A stretch of DNA of 10,832 nucleotides from Actinomycetes bacterium (GTDB lineage: Bacteria; Actinomycetota; Actinomycetes; Prado026): assembly GCA_025455945.1 (NCBI GenBank), contig JALOLN010000062.1, forward strand, positions 1 through 10,832. The letters run 5' to 3'. Under the pieces are notes generated by a model. That model saw nothing but the letters and a program-made list of their open reading frames with translations, ran no database searches and was not told where the DNA came from. Numbering within the stretch: position 1 is the first letter of the stretch; the number at the start of each line of letters is the position of its first letter. Both the position numbers and the translations under genes were made by a program. This document shows, piece after piece, positions 6,074 through 10,832 of the stretch.

Positions 6074-7143
6074 CAGCGGACCCCCACCGCGGCCAGGTCG
6101 CCGAGGTCGCGCTCCTCGGCGAGCTGCAGCGCGATGTCGATGATCATGTCCTCCTGGCCGCCGACGTACCCGGCCTCGCCGACCCGCTGGAGGATCTCGT
6201 GCGCCGGCACGTTGTAGCGCGCCGCCGCCCGCTCGGCGTGCAGCAGGAAGGAGGAGTACACCCCCGCGTACCCCTGGACGATCGACGAGCGGTCCATGTG
6301 CGGCAGCCGCGGGATGATCGGCTTGACGACCTCCTCGGCCGCGGCCAGCGTCGCCTGGACGTCGACCCCGGTGGGGATGCCGAGCCGGTCGAACGTCGCC
6401 GCCAGCACCTCGGTGGGGGAGTTGCCCGCCCCCGCGCCCAGCGCGAGCAGCGCGCCGTCCACCTGGCGGGCCCCGGCCTGGTAGGCGAGCACCGAGTTGG
6501 CGACGCCCATCGAGAGGTTCTGGTGGCCGTGGAAGCCGACCTGGGCCTGCGTGCCGATCTCGTCGATGAGCGCCTGGACCCGGGCCTGGGCGTCGCTGAG
6601 GACGAGCGCCCCGGCCGAGTCGACGACGTAGACGCACTGCGCGCCGGCGTCGACCATGATCCGGGCCTGCTCGGCGAGCTTCTCCGGGCCGACCCGGTGG
6701 CTGAGCATGAGGAAGCCGACGGTCTCCATGCCCAGCTCGCGGGCGGCCTTGAAGTGCTGGCGCGAGACGTCGGCCTCCGTGCAGTGCGTCGCGATGCGCG
6801 CCACCGTGGCACCCACGCCGTGCGCCCGGCGCAGGTCGTCGACGATGCCGAGGCCGGGGAGCATGAGGACGGCGATCTTCGCCTGATGGGCCTCCTCGAC
6901 GGCGGCCTTCACCAGCTGGATGTCGTCGACGAGGGAGAACCCGTAGTTGAAGCTCGAGCCGCCGAGGCCGTCGCCGTGGGTCACCTCGATGACCTGCACG
7001 CCGGCGGCGTCGAGGGCGTGCACGACGGCGCGCACCTGCTCCTCGCTGAAGCGGTGCGCCATGGCGTGGCTGCCGTCACGCAGCGTGGAGTCGGTGATCC
7101 GGATGCCCGGCTTGTCGGCTGGGTCGGTGCTGACGTCGGTCAT
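6073..7143 (-). CDS. dmpG: 4-hydroxy-2-oxovalerate aldolase
   Basis: This class II, divalent-metal aldolase splits 4-hydroxy-2-oxovalerate into pyruvate and acetaldehyde. The 356 residues run from ITDSTLRDGSH (Arg22, metal ligand Asp23, His26) through IEVTHGDGLGGSSFNYGF, ATHCTEADVS, and the metal-binding pair His205/His207 in GFHGHQNLS. GAGAGNSPTEV and the C-terminal GYAGVYSSFLLHAE block, with the catalytic Tyr, and VGGQEDMI follow. These are nearly diagnostic of DmpG/BphI/HsaF. In this family the aldolase binds the acylating dehydrogenase, and acetaldehyde passes between them through a channel; the dehydrogenase gene directly upstream overlaps by 4 nt (ATGA). GGAG lies 7 nt before the ATG. 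No anomaly is seen. Confidence 0.97.
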   Translation of the reverse strand: MTDVSTDPADKPGIRITDSTLRDGSHAMAHRFSEEQVRAVVHALDAAGVQVIEVTHGDGLGGSSFNYGFSLVDDIQLVKAAVEEAHQAKIAVLMLPGLGIVDDLRRAHGVGATVARIATHCTEADVSRQHFKAARELGMETVGFLMLSHRVGPEKLAEQARIMVDAGAQCVYVVDSAGALVLSDAQARVQALIDEIGTQAQVGFHGHQNLSMGVANSVLAYQAGARQVDGALLALGAGAGNSPTEVLAATFDRLGIPTGVDVQATLAAAEEVVKPIIPRLPHMDRSSIVQGYAGVYSSFLLHAERAAARYNVPAHEILQRVGEAGYVGGQEDMIIDIALQLAEERDLGDLAAVGVR

Positions 7144-8093
7144 GCCGTCGCTCCCGCGGTGCTCGAGGTGGTCGTCCCGGACGACTGGGCGGTTCTTTCG
7201 GCCCTGGCTTTGGCGAGCAGCTCGCCGACCCGGGCGGAGGACGCCGTGATGATGTCGAGGTTGCCGGCGTACGGCGGCAGGTAGTCGCCGCGGCCGAGCA
7301 CCTCGAGGAAGACGGCGACCCGGGCCAGGCCGTTCCAGATCTCACGCGGGTCGTCGAACTGCGGCTCGGCCCGCAGGGTGTAGCCGGGCACGTACTCCTG
7401 GACCCGCGTGACCATGTCGTGGATCGCGGCGGCGACGGCGTCGCGGTCGCAGTCGGCGGGGATCGAGCAGAACACGGTGTCCCGCATGATCATGGGCGGC
7501 TCGACCGGGTTGAGGATGATGATCGCCTTGCCCCGCGTCGCGCCGCCGACGGCCTCGATCGCCCGCCGCGTCGTCACGGTGAACTCGTCGATGTTGGCCC
7601 GGGTGCCGGGGCCGGCCGACCGGGAGGAGATCGACGCCACGATCTCGGCGTACTCCACGTCGACCACGGACGACACCGCGGACACGATGGGGATCGTCGC
7701 CTGGCCGCCGCAGGTGATCATGTTGACGTTGGGTGCGTCGAGGTGGAAGTCGAGGTTCACCGGCGGGCAGACGAAGGGCCCGATCGCCGCCGGGGTGAGG
7801 TCGACCGCCTGCATCCCCGCCTCGGCGTACCGGGGGGCGTTGGCCTGGTGCGCGTACGCGCTGGTGGCCTCGAACACGAGGTCGGGGACCGTGGGTCTCG
7901 ACAGCAGCCAGTCGACGCCCTCGTGGGAGGTCTCGACACCCATCGACCTGGCCCGGGCCAGGCCGTCGGAGGCCGGGTCCACGCCGATCATGTACTGCAC
8001 CTCGACGTGCTCGCTGCGCAGCAGCTTGGCGAGCAGGTCGGTCCCGATGTTCCCCGGCCCGACGATCGCGGCGGTGGCCTTGCTGGTGCTCAT
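7140..8093 (-). CDS. dmpF: Acetaldehyde dehydrogenase (acetylating)
   Basis: It oxidises acetaldehyde delivered by DmpG to acetyl-CoA with NAD and CoA. The 317-residue chain has the Rossmann loop GPGNIG (12-17), DLVFEATSAYAH, and the catalytic Cys128 in NMITCGGQATIP. IILNPVEPPMIMRDTV and YLPPYAGNLDIITASS follow, all typical of the DmpF/MhpF/HsaG group. The last 18 residues (RTAQSSGTTTSSTAGATA) are a low-complexity tail beyond the conserved core. The frame is open to 8258, but the ATG at 8093 has AGGAG 5 nt upstream, overlaps the dmpE stop by 4 nt and starts the conserved fold, so it is the start. Confidence 0.96.
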   Translation of the reverse strand: MSTSKATAAIVGPGNIGTDLLAKLLRSEHVEVQYMIGVDPASDGLARARSMGVETSHEGVDWLLSRPTVPDLVFEATSAYAHQANAPRYAEAGMQAVDLTPAAIGPFVCPPVNLDFHLDAPNVNMITCGGQATIPIVSAVSSVVDVEYAEIVASISSRSAGPGTRANIDEFTVTTRRAIEAVGGATRGKAIIILNPVEPPMIMRDTVFCSIPADCDRDAVAAAIHDMVTRVQEYVPGYTLRAEPQFDDPREIWNGLARVAVFLEVLGRGDYLPPYAGNLDIITASSARVGELLAKARAERTAQSSGTTTSSTAGATA

Positions 8094-8884
8094 GAGGTCT
8101 CCTCGGAAAAGCGTGCGGTCACGCTGCCCAGTCCGGCGAAGGTGGCGGTGAAGGCGTCGCCCGGAGCGACGGGAACCGACGCGGTGACCGATCCGGGCAG
8201 GACGACGTGGCCGGCCTCGAGGGCCACGCCGCGCTCGCCGACGGTGTTGGCCAGCCACACCAGTGAGGTGATCGGCGAGCCCAGGACGGCGCCCCCGGCC
8301 CCGGTGCCCACGACGTCCCCGCCCCGGTGCAGGACGCAGCCGGCCAGGCGCAGGTCGACGGCGGACAGGGGCGTGGGCCGGCTGCCGAGGACCACGCCGC
8401 CGGAGGAGGCGTTGTCCGCGATCGTGTCCAGGATCCCGATCTTCCAGTCCCGGATCCGGCTGTCGATGATCTCCAGCGCCGGCAGCACGAAGTCGACCGC
8501 GGCGATGGCCTCGGCCACCGTCACACCCGGTCCGCGCAGCGGCCGGCGCAGGACGAAGGCGACCTCCGGCTCGATCCGCGGCTGGAGGTAGGCCGCGGTC
8601 GGCACGGGAAGGTGCTCGAGGAAGAACATGTCGTCGAGCAGGTGCCCGTAGTCGGGCTGGTCGACGCCCATCTGCTTCTGCATGACGGGGGACGTCAGGC
8701 CCACCTTGTGGCCGAGCACCCGCGCACCGTCCGCGACCCGTCGCCGCATCTGCAGCAGCTGGATCTCGTAGGAGTCGGCCAGCGTCAGGTCCGGGTAGGT
8801 GTCACGCAGCGGCTCGATCGGGACTCGGGTGGTGTACGCCTCGAGCAGCGCGGCGGCCGCCTCGGCCTGGGACACGGCATCCAC
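8090..8884 (-). CDS. dmpE: 2-keto-4-pentenoate (2-hydroxypenta-2,4-dienoate) hydratase
   Basis: It adds water to 2-hydroxypenta-2,4-dienoate, giving 4-hydroxy-2-oxovalerate for DmpG. The 264-residue protein has GHKVGLTS with Lys60, Asp78 in DQPDYGHL, and EPEVAF with Glu105 and Glu107, corresponding to the MhpD catalytic set. SRIRDWKIGILDTIADNASSG and the C-terminal GLGSVTARF strand follow. The HKVGLTSPVMQKQMGVDQPDYG segment, seen here as residues 59-80, is typical of hydratases and differs from the decarboxylase paralogue downstream. The GTG start at 8884 has AAGGAG 7 nt upstream. It is the first structural gene of the operon, 110 nt after the IclR gene on the same strand, with a candidate operator in that gap. 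Confidence 0.93.
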   Translation of the reverse strand: MDAVSQAEAAAALLEAYTTRVPIEPLRDTYPDLTLADSYEIQLLQMRRRVADGARVLGHKVGLTSPVMQKQMGVDQPDYGHLLDDMFFLEHLPVPTAAYLQPRIEPEVAFVLRRPLRGPGVTVAEAIAAVDFVLPALEIIDSRIRDWKIGILDTIADNASSGGVVLGSRPTPLSAVDLRLAGCVLHRGGDVVGTGAGGAVLGSPITSLVWLANTVGERGVALEAGHVVLPGSVTASVPVAPGDAFTATFAGLGSVTARFSEETS

Positions 8885-8916
8885 GTGTCATCTCCTTCGT
8901 GCCTGGGCCGTCGCCC

Positions 8917-8922
8917 ACGGTA
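8917..8922 (-). promoter_or_regulatory. Possible -10 element for dmpE operon
   Basis: TACCGT on the minus strand fits the TAnnnT actinobacterial -10 pattern and would give a leader of about 26 nt containing the AAGGAG ribosome site. No -35 hexamer lies 16-18 nt upstream (CCCGCC occurs there), which would suit an activator-dependent promoter with the palindrome at 8949-8969 just upstream. A six-base match in GC-rich DNA is weak evidence. Confidence 0.3.
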
Positions 8923-8948
8923 GGAGGGCGCGGCGGTGCGGCGGGGCG

Positions 8949-8969
8949 TCGTTCCCGATCGCGGAACGA
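8949..8969. promoter_or_regulatory. Candidate IclR operator: inverted repeat TCGTTCC-N7-GGAACGA
   Basis: Perfect 7-bp arms are separated by 7 bp in the 110-bp gap between the iclR stop and the dmpE start. The centre is about 75 bp before the dmpE start codon and would sit around -49 if the -10 at 8917-8922 is real, a usual place for an IclR-type activator. It could also form a small hairpin at the end of the iclR message, though no T-run follows. The repeat is seen directly; binding by either IclR protein is inferred. Confidence 0.5.
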
Positions 8970-8994
8970 GGGTCGGTCCAGGGGCGGCTGTGTC

Positions 8995-9828
8995 TCAGAT
9001 AGCCAACGAACGGGCCAGCCGGCGGGCCGCAACGGTCACCAGCCGAGCCGGGCGGTTGAGGTCGTGGGCCATGTCCTCGGCCGGCCCCACGACGGAGATG
9101 GCGGCGCGGGCCCGGCCGGTCGCGTCCCGTACCGGGGCGGCGACGGAGGTCAGGCCCAGGCGCGCCTCGCCCTGGGAGATCGCCACGCCCTGGCGGCGGG
9201 TCTCGGCCAGCGCCTTGTCGAAGGCCCGCTCGCTGCGGATGGTGTTCTGCGTCCACCACGGAAACCCGGCACCACGTCGGGCCTGCTCGACCGCGGGGTC
9301 GAACGCCGCGATCGCCTTGCCCGAGGCGGTGCTGTGCGCCGGCCAGCGGCGGCTCGCCTGGGCCAGCAGCTGCATGCAGCGCAATGTCTCCAGCCGCTCG
9401 AGGTAGACGACGTCGGCGCCGTCCGCGATCGCGAGGTGGATCGTCCAGCCGCTGACCTCGCGCAGCTCCTCCAGCAGGGGCAGCGCGGTGCGCCGCAGCC
9501 GGATCCGGTTCTGGCTGAGCTGCCCGAGCTCGAACAGGTGCAGTCCCAGCCGGTACTGACCGGTCTCCGGGTTCTGCTCGGTGAGCCCGCGGGCGCAGAG
9601 GGTGCTCAGGAGTCGGTGCGCGGTGCTCTTCGCGACGCCCAGCCGCCGGGCCAGGTCGCTCACGCCGAGCTCCTCGTCGTGGGCGAAGCAGTCCAGCAGG
9701 TCCAGGGCGGTGGTGACGGACTTCAGCCCGCCGTCCACCGGCTCAGGGCGTACCCGGGACGCCGCGGCGCGGGGCGTGGGCAGGGGGGCCAGGGGGTGCA
9801 CCGAGCGGGGGACCTCCTGCACCGCCAT
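8995..9828 (-). CDS. IclR-family transcriptional regulator (upstream of the dmp operon)
   Basis: This 277-residue DNA-binding regulator has a winged helix-turn-helix around residues 35-95, with LGVSDLARRLGVAKSTAHRL (54-73) as the recognition region and YRLGLHLFELGQL at its end. The C-terminal IclR effector domain shows PAHSTASGKAIAAF (163-176) and GLTSVAAPVRD (225-235). The first ~34 residues are a Pro/Arg-rich extension before the conserved LKSVTTALDLL. The ATG at 9828 has GAGGAGG 7 nt upstream, which supports keeping the extension. It is codirectional with the dmp genes and 110 nt upstream of them, and divergent from a second IclR gene, so it is likely the local regulator responding to an aromatic acid or pathway intermediate. 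Activator or repressor mode cannot be read from the sequence. Confidence 0.93.
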   Translation of the reverse strand: MAVQEVPRSVHPLAPLPTPRAAASRVRPEPVDGGLKSVTTALDLLDCFAHDEELGVSDLARRLGVAKSTAHRLLSTLCARGLTEQNPETGQYRLGLHLFELGQLSQNRIRLRRTALPLLEELREVSGWTIHLAIADGADVVYLERLETLRCMQLLAQASRRWPAHSTASGKAIAAFDPAVEQARRGAGFPWWTQNTIRSERAFDKALAETRRQGVAISQGEARLGLTSVAAPVRDATGRARAAISVVGPAEDMAHDLNRPARLVTVAARRLARSLAI

Positions 9829-9893
9829 GCCCGAGCCTCCTCGAAGGTCGCCATCGCACCAGTGCTCGACAATCTCCGATCCGAGGTCCGAGG
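9829..9893. promoter_or_regulatory. Divergent iclR-iclR intergenic region
   Basis: These 65 bp must hold the start signals of both regulators, so their promoters probably overlap. GAGGAGG (9836-9842, minus) is the ribosome site of the left gene and GAGG (9883-9886, plus) that of the right gene. A near-palindrome, CTCcGATCcGAG (9874-9885, 10 of 12 bases symmetric), is the only operator-like element I see. It shares just CCGATC with the repeat at 8949-8969. No convincing -35/-10 pair was found in either direction. Confidence 0.35.
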
Positions 9894-10679
9894 ATGCAAG
9901 GCATGCGTTCCGGTGAGTGGGATCAGCGGTCGAACTCGGTCCTCGGGCGGGCGGTCCGGCTGCTGGCGGCCTTCGACGTCGACCACCCGCAGCTGACCCT
10001 GGCGGAGCTGGCCCGCCGATCCGGGCTGCCCAAGTCCACCGCCCACCGGATGGTCGGCGAGCTGGCCGAGCATCGGCTCCTGGAGGTCGACCCGGACGGC
10101 GTCCGGCTCGGGATGCGGCTGTTCGAACTGGGCCAGCTGGCCCCGCGGGAGCGCAGCCTGCGTGAGACGGCCCGCCCGCTCATGGAGGACCTGCGCGAGG
10201 TGACGGGGGCGACCGTGCACCTCGCCGTCCTCGAGGGGGTCGAGGTCGTCTACCTGGAGATCCTGCGCGGCAAGGGCGCGCCGAGCATGCCCTCGCGGAT
10301 CGGTGGGCGGATGCCCGCGCACGCGACCGGTGTGGGCAAGGCCATCCTCGCGTTCTCCCCGCCGGAGGTCGTGACGGCCCGGATCGACGCCGGGCTGGCC
10401 GCGCTGAGCCGGCACACGATCGTCCAGCCCGGGCGGCTGATGCGGGAGCTGGGGCGCATCCAGGCGCAGGGGGTGGCCTTCGACGTCGAGGAGTCGGGGC
10501 TGGGCGTGGTGTGTGCGGCCGCCCCCGTCTTCGGCCACGGCGGCGGGGTGGTCGGGGCGCTGTCCGTCACCGGTCGCGCCGGCCGGCTGGACGCGGCTCG
10601 GCAGGCACCCGCGGTCCGGACGGCGGCGCTGGCCCTGTCCCGCCAGCTCCGCCGTCCCGCGCCCCCTCCCGAGCGGTGA
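9894..10679 (+). CDS. IclR-family transcriptional regulator (divergent)
   Basis: This 261-residue protein has the same architecture as its divergent neighbour. The winged helix-turn-helix has LAELARRSGLPKSTAHRMVG (36-55), then RLGMRLFELGQL (71-82). The effector domain carries MPAHATGVGKAILAF (140-154) and GLGVVCAAAPVF (202-213). It shares KSTAHR and LFELGQL with the left regulator, so the two are paralogues, but most other positions differ, and they probably recognise different ligands or sites. ATG 9894 is preceded by GAGG with 7 nt spacing; ATG 9903, in frame, is an alternative start. The C terminus is a short Pro/Arg-rich tail. Its TGA ends at the base before the stop of the GlcG-like gene on the other strand. 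It may control that gene, the dmp operon, or upper-pathway genes beyond the window. Confidence 0.92.
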   Translation: MQGMRSGEWDQRSNSVLGRAVRLLAAFDVDHPQLTLAELARRSGLPKSTAHRMVGELAEHRLLEVDPDGVRLGMRLFELGQLAPRERSLRETARPLMEDLREVTGATVHLAVLEGVEVVYLEILRGKGAPSMPSRIGGRMPAHATGVGKAILAFSPPEVVTARIDAGLAALSRHTIVQPGRLMRELGRIQAQGVAFDVEESGLGVVCAAAPVFGHGGGVVGALSVTGRAGRLDAARQAPAVRTAALALSRQLRRPAPPPER

Positions 10680-10832
10680 TCAACTCGAGGAGGTAGAGGG
10701 GGAGAGGCCCTCGGCGCCGGCCTCGGCGATGGCGCGGTCCTGCTCGGCGCTGCCACCGGACACCCCGACGGCGCCCACCAGCTCCCCGCCGACCCGCACC
10801 GGGACACCGCCGCCGAACACGATGAGCCGGTC
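10680..10832 (-). CDS. GlcG/HbpS-family (DUF336) haem-binding-type protein, C-terminal part
   Basis: The minus strand is open from the right edge for 50 codons to the TGA at 10682-10680. The translation includes LIVFGGGVPVRVGGELVGAV, then GVSGGSAEQDRAIAEAG, the C-terminal signature of the GlcG/HbpS family. The last residues (LSPSTSSS) are a short low-complexity tail. Members are small proteins of roughly 130-180 residues, some shown to bind haem, and they often occur in operons for glycolate or aromatic degradation; their biochemical role there is unclear. The 5' part lies outside the window. The gene meets the divergent IclR gene tail to tail with no gap. Confidence 0.8.
   Translation of the reverse strand, partial: DRLIVFGGGVPVRVGGELVGAVGVSGGSAEQDRAIAEAGAEGLSPSTSSS

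Noticed and set aside
5291..6637. 448-codon version of the decarboxylase starting inside dmpG
   Set aside because: The extra N-terminal part overlaps dmpG in another frame and lacks homology-like features; ATG 6073 gives the normal family length.
7140..8258. 372-codon version of the acetaldehyde dehydrogenase
   Set aside because: The extension overlaps dmpE in another frame; ATG 8093 has a good ribosome site and starts directly before the Rossmann motif.
9844..9872. TTGTCG-17-GACCTT as a promoter for the left IclR gene
   Set aside because: A transcript start 7 nt after this -10 would fall within the GAGGAGG ribosome site at 9836-9842, removing it from the message; the -10 also lacks the leading T.
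1..10832. tRNA/rRNA genes, CRISPR arrays, insertion sequences, integrases, phage genes
   Set aside because: None seen on either strand; gaps between genes are at most 110 nt and no direct-repeat array or transposase motif was found.

Overview
The window is very GC-rich, has strong G/C bias at third codon positions and dense gene packing, and uses GTG starts freely. The partial DapF, SCO6745-type protein and two IclR regulators all look actinobacterial. A soil actinomycete (Geodermatophilaceae or Pseudonocardiaceae type) is the best guess; the genus cannot be read from the sequence.

Layout: the left edge holds the 3' end of dapF (lysine and peptidoglycan precursor synthesis). It is followed, with a 4-nt stop/start overlap, by a gene for an SCO6745-family helix-turn-helix protein. 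From about 1031 to 9828 everything is on the minus strand. In transcription order this is an IclR regulator, dmpE, dmpF, dmpG, dmpH, a 4-oxalocrotonate tautomerase (dmpI), a 2-hydroxymuconate-semialdehyde-type dehydrogenase (dmpC), a strong hairpin, then a swivel-domain protein and an ATP-grasp protein. A second IclR gene diverges at 9894. It abuts, tail to tail, the 3' part of a GlcG/HbpS-family gene that runs off the right edge.

The central block is the lower half of catechol meta-cleavage by the oxidative (4-oxalocrotonate) branch. DmpC oxidises 2-hydroxymuconate semialdehyde, DmpI tautomerises the product, and DmpH decarboxylates it to 2-hydroxypenta-2,4-dienoate. DmpE hydrates that to 4-hydroxy-2-oxovalerate, DmpG cleaves it to pyruvate and acetaldehyde, and DmpF turns acetaldehyde into acetyl-CoA. 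No ring-cleavage dioxygenase, ring hydroxylase or DmpD-type hydrolase is in the window, so the upper pathway must lie elsewhere.

The most interesting part is the last gene pair of the run. It is a two-protein enzyme built from the ATP-grasp and phospho-histidine swivel modules of PEP synthase, without the PEP/pyruvate-binding barrel. This architecture is known from phenylphosphate synthase of anaerobic phenol degraders and from the CreH/CreI 4-cresol-phosphorylating pair of Corynebacterium glutamicum. Next to a meta-cleavage operon, it suggests that a phenolic substrate is activated by phosphorylation before oxidation. The substrate is inferred and not shown by the sequence.

Regulation: an inverted repeat with perfect 7-bp arms lies upstream of dmpE and is a good candidate operator for one or both IclR proteins. 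A hairpin with a perfect 12-bp stem sits exactly between dmpC and the ribosome-binding site of the phosphotransferase pair, where it could terminate, attenuate or insulate.
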